Numbered from the stretch's first letter, positions 34,412-43,870 are shown. The stretch: DNA of 64,000 nt from a bacterium (GCA_018829445.1 JAHJTV010000073.1:269414-333413), one strand, 5' to 3'. The notes: generated by a model not told the origin, from the letters alone. Numbers and translations: made by a program.

Positions 34412-35698
34412 ATGAGATCTTCGAGATACTATTTTTTCGGTCTGGTTATAACCAGTCTGTTTTTATTTTTTGGTTGTTCCTATCTCAATATCAGTGAAAG
34501 AGATCTTTATGTTCCACAAAATGATGTCGACAGGAAGAAAACCGAACAGGCACGAAATAATTCCAGTATAATCCTGGGAAATATTCGAAGTGACACAACC
34601 CTGCAGGCTCCAGTCCTGATCGTGGCATATCCGGTGAACCCCTTAGATGAGACGGATGGCTTTCAAAATATCATTGTTTTGCAGCAACCCGGCAATTATA
34701 TGATGTATCTCCCTAAGGGGCAATTCAGGATTTTTGCTGTGATGGATGTTGACAATGATGATTGGTTTGAAAGCAGTGAAATTTTTGCTGTTTATGATAA
34801 CTTGAATCCGCTGGAGCTTAGTGAAGGAGAGGTAAAACCCCGGGTGGATCTGGATTATTCTGCTAAACCGTTTGCTTCCAGCTTTTTACCTCAGGAACTG
34901 AAGATCCCTTATGTTTTTAATGGCAGTGAATATCAGGCGCAAAACGGTCAAGTCAGAAAGATCTATGATGTAGTATTTGACCCCAAGAACTCCGATATCG
35001 GTCTGTGGGCTCCTTCAACCTTCATGCGGAATTTCGGCGCCAATATCTATTTTATTGAAGAATACGATCCCGGTAAAATCCCCATTCTGTTCGTTCACGG
35101 ATCTAACGGAACCCCCCAGGACTGGGTTTATTTTTTGATAAGATTGGACCGCTCCCGATACCAGCCCTGGTTTTTCTACTATCCTTCCGGTGTTCGATTG
35201 CCATTGATTGCCAATGTTCTCTATGAAAAACTGATCGAACTCCATGAGCAATATAAATTTGAAAAGTTGTGTCTTTCCGCACACAGTATGGGAGGATTAA
35301 TAACAAGGGCGATGTTAACTTCAAACAGCTTTGAAAAGTATAACGACTTTATCAAAATGTATGTTACCCTTGCCACTCCTTGGTCCGGTTTTAGATCGGC
35401 CGATACCGCCGTGATGACCTCTCCCAAAAAACTGCCGGTATGGATCGATGTTGCTTCACGCAGCAAGTTTATCCACAACCAATTCAGAAAATCTCTCCCC
35501 CAGACTATTAATTACTACCTCTTTTTTGGAAAAGAGGACCTGGTCTCGAAAGGTGCGGCAGTAGACCAGCGGGTTTTTGCCGGATCAACCGGCAATTATT
35601 CCTTTGATGTTAACCATCAAACCATCCTTTCCGACAGAAATGTAATTAAGCAATACAATCAATTACTGGAAAAACAGTTTTTTGATACTTCAAAGTAG
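34412..35698 (+). CDS. Alpha/beta-hydrolase (lipase-like) lipoprotein
   Basis: A 428-residue exported hydrolase. The N-terminus YYFFGLVITSLFLFFGCS ends in a lipobox Cys. Residues about 45-200 form a beta-rich domain (YMMYLPKGQFRIFAVMDVDN). Residues about 220-420 form a PGAP1/lipase-like alpha/beta hydrolase with oxyanion-loop block IPILFVHGSNGTPQDWVYFL and nucleophile elbow LSAHSMGGLITRAM (G/A-x-S-x-G type). Candidate acid and His residues are in FFGKEDLVSKG and DVNHQTILSD. It likely cleaves an ester or lipid in the periplasm or at the outer membrane. It sits behind the ankyrin lipoprotein on the same strand, 159 bases away. Confidence 0.83.
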   Translation: MRSSRYYFFGLVITSLFLFFGCSYLNISERDLYVPQNDVDRKKTEQARNNSSIILGNIRSDTTLQAPVLIVAYPVNPLDETDGFQNIIVLQQPGNYMMYLPKGQFRIFAVMDVDNDDWFESSEIFAVYDNLNPLELSEGEVKPRVDLDYSAKPFASSFLPQELKIPYVFNGSEYQAQNGQVRKIYDVVFDPKNSDIGLWAPSTFMRNFGANIYFIEEYDPGKIPILFVHGSNGTPQDWVYFLIRLDRSRYQPWFFYYPSGVRLPLIANVLYEKLIELHEQYKFEKLCLSAHSMGGLITRAMLTSNSFEKYNDFIKMYVTLATPWSGFRSADTAVMTSPKKLPVWIDVASRSKFIHNQFRKSLPQTINYYLFFGKEDLVSKGAAVDQRVFAGSTGNYSFDVNHQTILSDRNVIKQYNQLLEKQFFDTSK

Positions 35699-35729
35699 CT
35701 TTTTGGCTCTTGCTTTTTGACGTCTCTGA

Positions 35730-36128
35730 AAACAACCCACCACTCCCCGAATGGTGGCCCAGGCCTTGGAGATCAACAGTTCAGAAGCTGACGGGGCTTT
35801 CGGAGAAGCGGCTATCAAATGATACAATGCACTGGCTGAGGGCGGTTGGGGGATTGTTTTTCTGGAGGTGAAAGAGGTTTGATCCAATCCCGGATGTCGG
35901 AAACCTTGAGAATTATAAAGGATCCAGCCGGGATCGACTTCAGAGAAAAAACACACTTTTGAAAAACCCCATCCAGGCGGGTCTTTGAATGATCAGATTG
36001 TGCAGTTTCAGATGGGTAAAAACCGGAACAATACCCTTAAACAGGAAGCGGTTCGTCCCATTCCTCTCGATAAAAACAGGTATGAGCAGGAGTGGAATGA
36101 TTACCTGGAAGAAAAACACTTCCAATAA
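35730..36128 (+). pseudogene. Decayed NADH:flavin oxidoreductase (old yellow enzyme) remnant
   Basis: The plus strand encodes the N-terminal region of an old-yellow-enzyme-type protein broken by stops and shifts. From 35751 it reads MVAQALEINSSEADGAFGEA, then AIK, a TGA at 35820, then YNALAEGGWGIVFLEVKEV. This is the family's dG-x-n-YY-x3-A-x-GG-x-G pattern. After a TGA at 35880 the sense continues in the +2 frame (LIQSRMSETLRIIKDPAGID). A last open stretch in the first frame (VRPIPLDKNRYEQEWNDYLE) ends at 36128. The FMN-binding barrel is otherwise missing, so it cannot be functional. Confidence 0.65.
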
Positions 36129-36143
36129 TTTAAAAGGATTGCC

Positions 36144-36758
36144 ATGAAACCTCTATTAGTTGTATCTGCCGGACTGGTGCATCCTAATCTTCGATGTCGT
36201 CGCAGTCTGAAAAAAGTGTTGAGTGGTATCAAGGGAGTCTCCTTCGTTTACACCTCCGACATCAATGACCTGGCTTCCCTTAAATTAGGTCTTTACACTT
36301 CAGTAATCCTGTATTTTCAAAAATCCGGAATCTCCGATTCTGCTCTGGAGGCAATGGAAAGTTTTGTATTTAACGGTGGTGGTCTAATGGCGATCCATTC
36401 GGCTTCTGCATCCTTTAAGCAGAGTGAAAGATATTATAATCTGATTGGCGGAAAATTTGTGTCCCATGGGAAAATAGCTGATTTCAAGGTGAAACCCCTG
36501 AAAAAACCATCCGGACTATTCAAAGGAATCACCGGATTCAACGTTTTTGACGAGCTCTACCTCCATAGATACAAGGAAGACGTTTCGGTACACTTTTATA
36601 CCGAAGTGGACAAAAGAAAAGAACCGGTCGTTTGGACCCGTGAGCTTGGAAAGGGGAAAATCGCCTATTGCTCGCTGGGACACTGTGCCCCAATTTTTAA
36701 GGTACCCCAGGTGAAACAGATTATTGAGCACAGTGTCCGCTGGATTAATTCCAGATGA
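36144..36758 (+). CDS. ThuA-like domain protein
   Basis: A 204-residue protein of the ThuA-like (glutamine-amidotransferase-fold) family. Diagnostic blocks are SFVFNGGGLMAIHSASASF, ERYYNLIGGKFVSHG, GFNVFDELYLHRY and WTRELGKGKIAYCSLGH. ThuA relatives act in sugar (trehalose) use, but most members are uncharacterised and usually lack the amidotransferase cysteine triad. AAAGGA precedes the ATG. No sugar genes are adjacent, so its substrate is unknown. Confidence 0.85.
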   Translation: MKPLLVVSAGLVHPNLRCRRSLKKVLSGIKGVSFVYTSDINDLASLKLGLYTSVILYFQKSGISDSALEAMESFVFNGGGLMAIHSASASFKQSERYYNLIGGKFVSHGKIADFKVKPLKKPSGLFKGITGFNVFDELYLHRYKEDVSVHFYTEVDKRKEPVVWTRELGKGKIAYCSLGHCAPIFKVPQVKQIIEHSVRWINSR

Positions 36759-36810
36759 TTCGATTTTAATCCCTTGTCTAATTTATTGGAATTAAAGTTC
36801 AGAAGCAAAA

Positions 36811-36970
36811 AAGGGGACGTTGTGTACTAATTGTACAAACTTAAGTGGTATTATTTTCACGTTCTATATTGACACTAACAATGTTTGATAAGATGGCAAG
36901 ACGTATTCTCATGATTGCCATTAGGTCAGAGCATCTCGATTTTTATGTATTTTGTCTTCTGCGTCCCCTT
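36811..36970. repeat. Possible MITE/REP remnant bounded by AAGGGGACG inverted words
   Basis: AAGGGGACG at 36811-36819 is repeated inverted as CGTCCCCTT at 36962-36970, bounding about 160 bases of AT-rich DNA. The left part also has GTAC-centred partial dyads. GGGGACG words of this kind recur near transposon remnants in other genomes, but the short arms make chance possible. Confidence 0.3.
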
Positions 36971-37037
36971 CTGTTACTGCAAAGGAACAAGGAAGGTAAC
37001 CATATTAAGGACAATATGTTGACTAGCTGGAGTCAAT

Positions 37038-37241
37038 ATGTTGTTGAATAATACTACTGAGCTGGAACAAAGACGTAATACTTTAATAAATTCAAACGTA
37101 AAAAATCCAAATCGGAACGGTACAACTATTGCTCTAAGTGGTGAAGATGATTTCACCACACGGATGAGATTGCTGTATTTCTATAAATTATCTTGGATCA
37201 TGCTGGCAGGTATACCATTAATTGGGATGCGCTTTTTTTAA
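37038..37241 (+). CDS. Hypothetical small protein with hydrophobic C-terminus
   Basis: A 67-codon frame with GGAG five bases before its ATG. The first 40 residues are polar and Asn/Arg-rich (TTELEQRRNTLINSNVKN). The last 25 form a hydrophobic segment (LLYFYKLSWIMLAGIPLIG), which would suit a tail-anchored protein. No family is recognised and it may be chance or a gene fragment. Confidence 0.25.
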   Translation: MLLNNTTELEQRRNTLINSNVKNPNRNGTTIALSGEDDFTTRMRLLYFYKLSWIMLAGIPLIGMRFF

Positions 37242-37480
37242 AGTGTTGGGACTGTATTTAGAGCGAATTTGATCAAGCAGCATATTCTGACTCTCTACTC
37301 AATTATAAAACTAGAAGCATAATCGTATTGTCCAATCGGGAGTCTTTTTTTGTCCGGGAAAACATGCCGGAACGGTTCAATAACAGACAAGTTTAAATAA
37401 ACCAATAGACAAGGTTGGCCGGGAGAAGAGGGGAGGCTGATTGGAGAGACAGGTTTTAATCAAAATTCATAGGAGAAACA

Positions 37481-39490
37481 ATGACAAAGGTATTTAGTCA
37501 AGAAAACAGAAACGGTGTTGCTGTTATTACGTTTGATGTACCGGGAGAAGCTGTAAACACATGGACTGATGACGCTATCGATGGATTTCAGGAAGTGCTG
37601 GAGCATCTTGAGAAAAACAAAGGGGACTACAAAGGGGTTGTTTTTATTTCCGGTAAAAGTTCCTTTCATGCCGGTGCCAATCTGAATATGCTTTCACAGG
37701 ATGTTGATCCGGAGCTTTTTAAACAGCGCTGCACTAATTTTAACCAGATGTTTTTAAGAATGGAGGATCTTGGAATACCGACGGTTGCGGCAATAAACGG
37801 ACCGTGTATGGGTGGCGGCTACGAATTTGCTTTGGCCATGACTGCGCGCGTTGCAACAGCTTCCAGAAAAACCCTGGTGGGTCTACCGGAATGCAATGTA
37901 GGTGTAATACCCGGGGGCGGAGGTACCCAAAGGTTGCCAAGGTTAATCGGTTTCCAGGCCATTGAAATGATTCTAAAGGGAAAGGTTGTCGGAGCTGAAA
38001 AAGCCATGGAACTTGGAATGATTGACCGGGTTATTCCGGAAGACGGATCATTGCTGGAAGGAGCGTTGGATTTAGTAGAGGAGATAGTATCCGGTAAAGC
38101 TGCTCTGAAAAGAGTAACTCCTGACCTTTCAGCTTTGGACGAAATAATGGAAATGGCATTTAAGGGTGTTTTAAAGGCAACACGGGGAAGAGAGCTTCCA
38201 CAACCCATAATGGCTATCAAAGCTATGAAAGAGGGACTAAAGGTTTCTCTTGAGGAGGGGTTGGCCGTTGAAACCGATTGTTTTATTGAAGTCTTAAAGT
38301 CTCCCGAATCCAAAGGCATGATCAACACCTTCTTTATCAAGACCATGTCCGATAAACCCCAGGCCATGATACCCAAGGGATTTGAGCCCAAAGCTATCAA
38401 CAAGGTTGCCGTATTGGGATTTGGAACCATGGGGAGAGGCATTGTGATTGACGTCATTCGCAATATGCCGGTGAAACTGGTAGTAAAAGATATTCCGGAA
38501 GCTCTAAAACCTGGTCTGGATTTCGTCCGAAAGATACTGGAAGGAATGGCGGAAAAGAAACGGCTCAAGGGAAACGTTGATGACCTTTTGAACAATATCA
38601 CCACTGTTTCCGAATGGAGCGATGATTTTAATGATGTGGATCTGGTGATTGAAGCTGTTTTTGAGGACCCGGCTGTCAAAGAAGAAGTGTACAGTGAATT
38701 ATGTAAACGTGTACCGGAGGATTGTTTGATCGCCAGTAACACCTCCAGTTTGCCGGTCAATCTGCTGGCCAAAGGTGTTTCCAAACCGGAACGGTTTGCC
38801 GGGGCCCATTTCTTTTCACCGGTCTGGAAAATGCAGTTACTGGAATTGATCCGGGGAGAAAAAACATCGGATGAGACAATCCACAACCTGATGGCTGTTT
38901 GTGCTGCCATGCGGAAAAGACCGGTTTTATGCAATGATAACCCGGGATTTGTGGTTAATGCGATGCTCTTTCCCTACTTTATCAAGACTTTTGAATTGCT
39001 GGCTGAAGGTGTTTCTATTGAGGCCATCGACTCAGCCATGCAACAGTTCGGACTTCCAGTCGGACCGATCAGGTTAGTGGATGAAGTGGGTATTGATATT
39101 TCCTACCTGGTGTTGACAAAATCGTTGTTGATGACTCCTCCTCCGGCTTTGGAAAATGTGTACAAGGCGGGTCGCTATGGCAGAAATAAGAATGGTAAAG
39201 GATTCTATGATCAGGAAGGCAACGTCGATCCAGACGTTCTTCCACTGGTGAATCCTGATGGCAATCAAAAGGAGTATTCTACCAAAGAGATCCAAGATCT
39301 ACTGTTTGGGCCTCTGGCGCAAACAGGGAAAGAACTTCTGGATAATAAAGTGGTTTCCGATCCCAGATTGATTGATATCGGAGCTATCTGGGGCGTAGGT
39401 TTCCCGCCCGATAAGGGAGGTCCGATGAAATGGGCGGATCTCACCGGATTAAGTCAGGCACGTTTTGGTAAGAATTTTTATTCCGCCTGA
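37481..39490 (+). CDS. fadJ: Bifunctional enoyl-CoA hydratase / 3-hydroxyacyl-CoA dehydrogenase (FadJ/FadB-like)
   Basis: A 669-residue multifunctional beta-oxidation protein. The N-terminal crotonase domain (1-about 190) has AINGPCMGGGYEFALAM with catalytic E115 and GLPECNVGVIPGGGGTQRLP with E137. The NAD-binding domain begins KVAVLGFGTMGRGIVIDVI near 307. The dehydrogenase His-Glu pair lies in FAGAHFFSPVWKMQLLELI, followed by NDNPGFVVNAMLFPYF. It hydrates trans-2-enoyl-CoA and oxidises the 3-hydroxyacyl-CoA. It is somewhat shorter than E. coli FadB and FadJ. The thiolase (FadA/FadI) gene normally adjacent is absent here. An AGGAGA ribosome-binding site is present. Confidence 0.92.
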   Translation: MTKVFSQENRNGVAVITFDVPGEAVNTWTDDAIDGFQEVLEHLEKNKGDYKGVVFISGKSSFHAGANLNMLSQDVDPELFKQRCTNFNQMFLRMEDLGIPTVAAINGPCMGGGYEFALAMTARVATASRKTLVGLPECNVGVIPGGGGTQRLPRLIGFQAIEMILKGKVVGAEKAMELGMIDRVIPEDGSLLEGALDLVEEIVSGKAALKRVTPDLSALDEIMEMAFKGVLKATRGRELPQPIMAIKAMKEGLKVSLEEGLAVETDCFIEVLKSPESKGMINTFFIKTMSDKPQAMIPKGFEPKAINKVAVLGFGTMGRGIVIDVIRNMPVKLVVKDIPEALKPGLDFVRKILEGMAEKKRLKGNVDDLLNNITTVSEWSDDFNDVDLVIEAVFEDPAVKEEVYSELCKRVPEDCLIASNTSSLPVNLLAKGVSKPERFAGAHFFSPVWKMQLLELIRGEKTSDETIHNLMAVCAAMRKRPVLCNDNPGFVVNAMLFPYFIKTFELLAEGVSIEAIDSAMQQFGLPVGPIRLVDEVGIDISYLVLTKSLLMTPPPALENVYKAGRYGRNKNGKGFYDQEGNVDPDVLPLVNPDGNQKEYSTKEIQDLLFGPLAQTGKELLDNKVVSDPRLIDIGAIWGVGFPPDKGGPMKWADLTGLSQARFGKNFYSA

Positions 39491-39683
39491 CGGGCACTCT
39501 TTTGGAACACCACCTGTTTGCCCACAATAGCGTTTCTGTTAAACCTTTTTCTAATGGGAGTTTTCAGTACCTTCTAGGTTATCTGAGCTAAAAATCGGTA
39601 TATCGTTCGATTCAACGGGAAGTGATTCGGATAACCCAAGTGTTCAGCATTTAAATCCTGGAAAGAAACGGAGGTTAGATGAA

Positions 39684-40739
39684 ATGAAATACAAAGTTAT
39701 TCAGTGGGCAACTGGTGCCATGGGAAAGTCCTGTCTGAGAGCGGTCATAGACCATCCCGATCTGGAACTTGCCGGACTCTTTGTTTACAGCAATTCAAAA
39801 GCAGGTCTGGATGCCGGTGAAATAGCAAAACGTGAGGCTACAGGGATTTTTGCCACCAGGAATATCGATGAGATTCTTTCCCTGGATGCTGATGTAGTGA
39901 TCCATGCACCCCGACTGCAGCCTCCCTATACCCATCACAACTTTGACATTTGCCGGTTGTTGGCATCCGGGAAAAACGTTATCAGTATCAACGGTCACAC
40001 TTACCCGCAATACTGGGGGAAAAAATATCTGAATACCTTTGAAAAAGCCTGTCGTCAGGGAAGATCCACCCTGTTTGGAACAGGTCTGAATCCGGGCTTT
40101 ATTGTCGAAAAAATAGCTGCCGTGGCTACAGGACTTTGCAGTCAGATAGATCATATCTGTATCAGTGAGATCGCCGATGGCACCTTAATGCAGAACCCGA
40201 ATTATGTATTTGATATTCTCGGATTTGGTGCCAGATGCGGTTCCATAGATCCCAATGATCCGGACTGGGCACCGGCTGAGATATTAAACGGCATGTATAA
40301 AGAGGTTGTGGCGGGTCTGGTTGACCGGCTTGGATTGAAGCTGGAACGTATAGAGACCGATCATATTATGCTTCCGGCGACACAGGATCTTTCGATCCCA
40401 GCCGGCAGGATTAAGAAAGGAACCATCGGGCATACTAACTGGCGTTGGCACGGGATTGTCAACCGGAAACGGTTTATTACCCTGTCCATCTCCTGGATTA
40501 TGGAAACAGCCCATCTCAAAAATCCGGATTACAACCTGTGGAATATCGACATTCGCGGATTACCGGGGGTGAAAATGGCGATTGATCTAAAAAATCCTGA
40601 CGATTACCCTTTTCGTACCAGTCCGGAGCAGCTAGCCGTAGCATCATCTGTCGTCAACAGCATTCCTGCAGTCTGCAAAGCAACACCGGGTGTAATGGAA
40701 ATTCCGGTGGCCAACCATTTCCGCAGCTGTTTTGATTAA
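39684..40739 (+). CDS. NAD(P)H-dependent amine-dehydrogenase-like oxidoreductase (dihydrodipicolinate-reductase fold)
   Basis: A 351-residue Rossmann oxidoreductase. It opens KVIQWATGAMGKSCLRAVID, the dinucleotide-binding start shared by dihydrodipicolinate reductase and 2,4-diaminopentanoate dehydrogenase relatives. Further blocks are VVIHAPRLQPPY, GKNVISINGHTYPQYWG and TLFGTGLNPGFIVEKIA. The C-terminal half (TIGHTNWRWHGIVNRKRFIT) matches the family's substrate domain. Members include amine and opine-type dehydrogenases, and many annotated examples act on unknown substrates. GGAGG precedes the start; an ATG five bases earlier runs straight into a stop. It lies 193 bases behind fadJ and may share its regulation. 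Confidence 0.8.
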   Translation: MKYKVIQWATGAMGKSCLRAVIDHPDLELAGLFVYSNSKAGLDAGEIAKREATGIFATRNIDEILSLDADVVIHAPRLQPPYTHHNFDICRLLASGKNVISINGHTYPQYWGKKYLNTFEKACRQGRSTLFGTGLNPGFIVEKIAAVATGLCSQIDHICISEIADGTLMQNPNYVFDILGFGARCGSIDPNDPDWAPAEILNGMYKEVVAGLVDRLGLKLERIETDHIMLPATQDLSIPAGRIKKGTIGHTNWRWHGIVNRKRFITLSISWIMETAHLKNPDYNLWNIDIRGLPGVKMAIDLKNPDDYPFRTSPEQLAVASSVVNSIPAVCKATPGVMEIPVANHFRSCFD

Positions 40740-40839
40740 AGAATTTTAAAATCCTCTGGAGATCGAAGGTATTTGAGAAAAAACGGACTTACTCTTTTTA
40801 CCTCCATACGGAAAGATGGGAGATACCGATCTCCCTGGA

Positions 40840-41643
40840 TCAATGTGATTGTAACTCTACAGCATAGTCAATGGAGCAATCATCAATGTAATACCGGATG
40901 TTATCAAAAATAAAATAGTATCTTGAATAATTGATTGAAGTGCTATTGCCCTGAAGTGAAGCCTGGTTGCAAATATGGGGGTCTTTGATGATTTTGAGGG
41001 TTGTGTAAAGAGTATCGGAGTAAAACACTTTCACAATGCCGTTTTCAAAATAAGGCTCAAATACCGGGTTTTGTTTAATATGGTCAAGAAAGCTGTTAAA
41101 TTTTAAGTACCAGACTGTTGATAGTTGATCCGCTACAAGAATCGGGAAAGGATACTCGGGAACCATCTCTATGGTTATATGATCTTTTTGATCAATAAGA
41201 TCACCACTGCTGTCTCCGACATATACGGTTGGGATAACCAGGGTGTTCAAGTAAATATAAGTGCGATTGCCATCATCATAGATCTTCCTGATGAAACCGA
41301 GTTTTTTTAGATTATTTGAGATGCTGTAGCGGAATTTTAATGACTGTTTCTTAGCGGAAAAAGTCTGAGTATCTAAAACGAAAAACTCCTTATTGATATC
41401 GGCAAGAGGGATTGGAGAATCTTCAAGATTAAGCACGCCAGAGTAATATACAGCCCCGAAAGTAGAAATAATCAGGGCAAATCCCATCACCGGAATTATT
41501 ACCATCTTAAGAGAAAGTTTTGTGATCCTGAAACTATATATGATGATGATAAGAATGGCGATGGCAGACAATACAAGAAATAAGACAACCAATAAAATGG
41601 GTACATCCAAAATGTGGCTGCCAATTTCAATGTATCTGTTCAT
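40840..41643 (-). CDS. Membrane-anchored protein of unknown function
   Basis: A 267-residue protein with two N-terminal membrane helices (VPILLVVLFLVLSAIAILII at about 14-35 and MVIIPVMGFALIISTFGAVY at about 47-66). A beta-rich soluble domain of about 200 residues would face the periplasm. Recognisable features are limited to several Tyr-rich strands near the end (INYSRYYFIFDNIRYYIDD) and two cysteines that may pair. No family is recognised. It precedes no gene in operon-like spacing. Confidence 0.55.
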   Translation of the reverse strand: MNRYIEIGSHILDVPILLVVLFLVLSAIAILIIIIYSFRITKLSLKMVIIPVMGFALIISTFGAVYYSGVLNLEDSPIPLADINKEFFVLDTQTFSAKKQSLKFRYSISNNLKKLGFIRKIYDDGNRTYIYLNTLVIPTVYVGDSSGDLIDQKDHITIEMVPEYPFPILVADQLSTVWYLKFNSFLDHIKQNPVFEPYFENGIVKVFYSDTLYTTLKIIKDPHICNQASLQGNSTSINYSRYYFIFDNIRYYIDDCSIDYAVELQSH

Positions 41644-41847
41644 TCGGCTACTGAGTCAATGATAAATCGCCCAAGATCTCCAAACTTGAATTGTCCGGCG
41701 ACCTGATAGCTGTTCATAACATTTCAGTTCTTTCCCTGAACCAATGTTCTTTGAATATGTCTTAAAGCAGTCGGCATCCTCGATTAAGTGCCTATGCAGC
41801 CCGGTTTATAAATACTCAATGAATCCTTGGCAGTTTAAGTATTGATA

Positions 41848-42552
41848 TCAATTGAGAATACGATATTTTAGTAATGTCCAGATCGCCTCAATACCATCGA
41901 ACCATCTTATCTTTTTCCCTTCCTCCACCGACCGGCCTTTATAACTTATTGGGACCTCAGTAATCTGATATCCCTGTTTCAAGACTTTTGCCGTTACTTC
42001 GGGACAAAACTCAAATCTTTTCGATCTTAAATCGATCTTTTTGAGGACTTCTGTTTTGAACATCTTATATGCAGTTGCTTCATCGGTTAGTTTTGATCCA
42101 TATAAAACATTGGTTATTACTCGAAGCAAAACATTGATCATCCAATTTTTATACGCCATCCCATCCAGTCTTTTCGTTTTATTCAAAAAACGAGAACCAT
42201 ATACTATTTGTGATCCCTGCTCGATAATCGGTTTTAGTAGTTTTGGGTAGTCTGCAGGATCATACTCCAAATCGGCATCCTGGATGAGCACCACATCTCC
42301 GGTTACATACGTCAACCCTATTCTCGTTGCTGTCCCCTTACCAAAGTTCAGTCGGGATTCATGGACAATCATGGTTTTGTCATTTTTGTATTTTTCTAAC
42401 TTGGTTGTTGTACCATCTTTAGAGCCGTCATCAATCAATATCATTTCCAAATCAGAGATTTCCGGAGGAAGCTTCACAGCATTTATACGATTGATAACTT
42501 CATCAATATTGTTGAACTCGTTGTATATTGGGATTATGACTGATAATTTCAA
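41848..42552 (-). CDS. Family 2 glycosyltransferase (dolichol-phosphate-mannose-synthase-like)
   Basis: A 234-residue GT-A glycosyltransferase. The N-terminus KLSVIIPIYNEFNNIDEVI and ILIDDGSKDGTT bind the nucleotide sugar. The metal-binding triplet is D92-A-D94 in IQDADLEYDP, followed by the family block GSQIVYGSRFL. The late blocks AYKMFKTEVLKKIDL and ITEVPISYKGRSVEEGKKI match polyprenyl-phosphate sugar transferases. It has no membrane helices. It likely charges a polyprenyl phosphate for glycan or glycoprotein synthesis. The start is TTG with AAAAGG upstream. It lies 47 bases beyond the TIGR04076-like gene. Confidence 0.9.
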   Translation of the reverse strand: MKLSVIIPIYNEFNNIDEVINRINAVKLPPEISDLEMILIDDGSKDGTTTKLEKYKNDKTMIVHESRLNFGKGTATRIGLTYVTGDVVLIQDADLEYDPADYPKLLKPIIEQGSQIVYGSRFLNKTKRLDGMAYKNWMINVLLRVITNVLYGSKLTDEATAYKMFKTEVLKKIDLRSKRFEFCPEVTAKVLKQGYQITEVPISYKGRSVEEGKKIRWFDGIEAIWTLLKYRILN

Positions 42553-42599
42553 TTCAATTACCTTTTGGCAGAGTTACGATTGTAAGGAAACTTTTATAA

Positions 42600-42983
42600 T
42601 CATTGAAGTGGTATCCGTATTATTTTAACAACAATTCCCGATTCTGTTGGATCTAAGCATCTTATGTATTCTGTTGTGACTCCATCAGGATCTATTTCTT
42701 TTTCATATGGCGTATCCTTATATTCCCAAGGTAAGACCCCGCCGAAGTTTAAAACCCTTATCACACTATTGATGCTATCGACCAGCCAAGGGCATAGTCT
42801 ACCCAATTCTTCAGGATAATTAAAACGTTGCCCGCGCTTGTAACTGATTTTGCCATTACCTCGGTACATCCAAGCACAGATTCCCTCTTTTGATAAGTCA
42901 GGGTAGATGATGTCCCCATCTTTCTTTACTAATTTCCCTCCCCTGCCTTCGAATATTTCGATCTCGATTTTATACTTTTTCAT
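42600..42983 (-). CDS. TIGR04076-like small protein
   Basis: A 127-residue protein resembling the TIGR04076 family. Its core is YPDLSKEGICAWMYRGNGKI, followed by RGQRFNYPEELGRLCPWLVD and VIRVLNFGGVLPWEY, then a conserved Cys (EYIRCLDPTESGIVVKI). The frame can start one codon earlier at TTG, but the ATG at 42983 is chosen. The family is often linked to redox or cofactor genes but has no known function. Here its neighbours are a glycosyltransferase and the pseudogene region. Confidence 0.7.
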   Translation of the reverse strand: MKKYKIEIEIFEGRGGKLVKKDGDIIYPDLSKEGICAWMYRGNGKISYKRGQRFNYPEELGRLCPWLVDSINSVIRVLNFGGVLPWEYKDTPYEKEIDPDGVTTEYIRCLDPTESGIVVKIIRIPLQ

Positions 42984-43246
42984 CAATTTTAGACCACCAA
43001 ATAAATACCTTAAAATCCCGGATTTAGTTCTACTTCCTGAAATGTCGGAACGCTACTCGATTGCGAGATATTACACGAAAAAACAACTGGAATTCTATTT
43101 TCCCCAAAAGTCTCGATTTATTGTAAAAAGTAAATCCAACTCAGAACTTACCGTCTGATGCACTTTTTTTTGGTTCTGAGGCAATGTTGTCGGAAAACCT
43201 GATCTTGATTCAATAGAAGATGATAACCACCAGCTTCGGAAATGTG

Positions 43247-43798
43247 TTAAAAGCTAGAATCTTTACAACGGAAACTTGTAATTTTGAACAGTACTTGGTT
43301 GCAAAGTTGATTGCCCGGGTCAATGTCCGGATGTTTAAAATCCTGGTGGGTATTTACCATGCCAATCTTTTTCATAACAGACTGAGATTTGAGATTACCC
43401 ACAGCGGTAAAAGCAACTACTTCGTCCAGTTTCAGGTTGTCAAATGCAAACAGTAGTCCCTCATTAGCAGCTTCCGGGGCGTATCCAAATCCCCAACACT
43501 TCCTCGCTAATCGCCATCCCCCTTCGACACACGGTGAAAACGGTAGAATCGCTTTTGGAATGTGCAATTCGGTAAAGCCTATAAATTCGCCATTTTATTT
43601 AAGTTCCACCGCCCACAAGCCCCAGCCTCGCTCTTGAATTAATCTCTTGATCTTATCAGCCATGCCATCGCTTTCCTACCGTGATAGCGGTTTTGGAAAG
43701 TATTCCATGAGGTAGGCATCAGCGTTTAAAGCAGCAAACTTTGGGTAATCCTCATCTTTCCACTGACGTAAACACAACCTTTCTGTTTCTAATTCCAT
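43247..43798 (-). pseudogene. GNAT acetyltransferase (RimJ/RimL-type) with two nonsense codons
   Basis: Translation from the ATG at 43798 gives METERLxLRQWKD-type RimJ/RimL sequence (LETERLCLRQWKDEDYPKF) with no frameshift, but with a TAG at codon 41 (43676-43678) and a TAA at codon 68 (43595-43597). After the second stop the frame continues through GFTELHIPKA and GYAPEAANEGLLFAFDNLKL to SVMKKIGM and ends at 43247. The acetyl-CoA loop region (WRLARKCWGFGYAPEA) has also drifted. Full length would have been 183 residues. Confidence 0.85.
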
Positions 43799-43870
43799 TA
43801 TCCAAAGCAAAAGATTTGATACAGCTTTATAAAGCTATCCTCAATAATTGTCACTCATCCGATTATTCAG

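Larger units (their letters stand above)
36759..37480. other. Intergenic region before the fadJ-like gene
   Basis: A 722-base region containing one weak small frame (37038-37241) and a pair of inverted GC-rich words (36811-36819 and 36962-36970), both listed separately. The fadJ promoter should lie in 37242-37480. Nothing else was recognised. Confidence 0.5.

Noticed and set aside
35690..35956. 88-codon minus-strand frame beyond the lipase gene
   Set aside because: The plus strand of the same DNA carries recognisable old-yellow-enzyme sequence, so this frame is incidental.
37819..38934. 371-codon minus-strand frame opposite fadJ
   Set aside because: A shadow of the fadJ coding pattern; Ser/Ile-rich and without domains.
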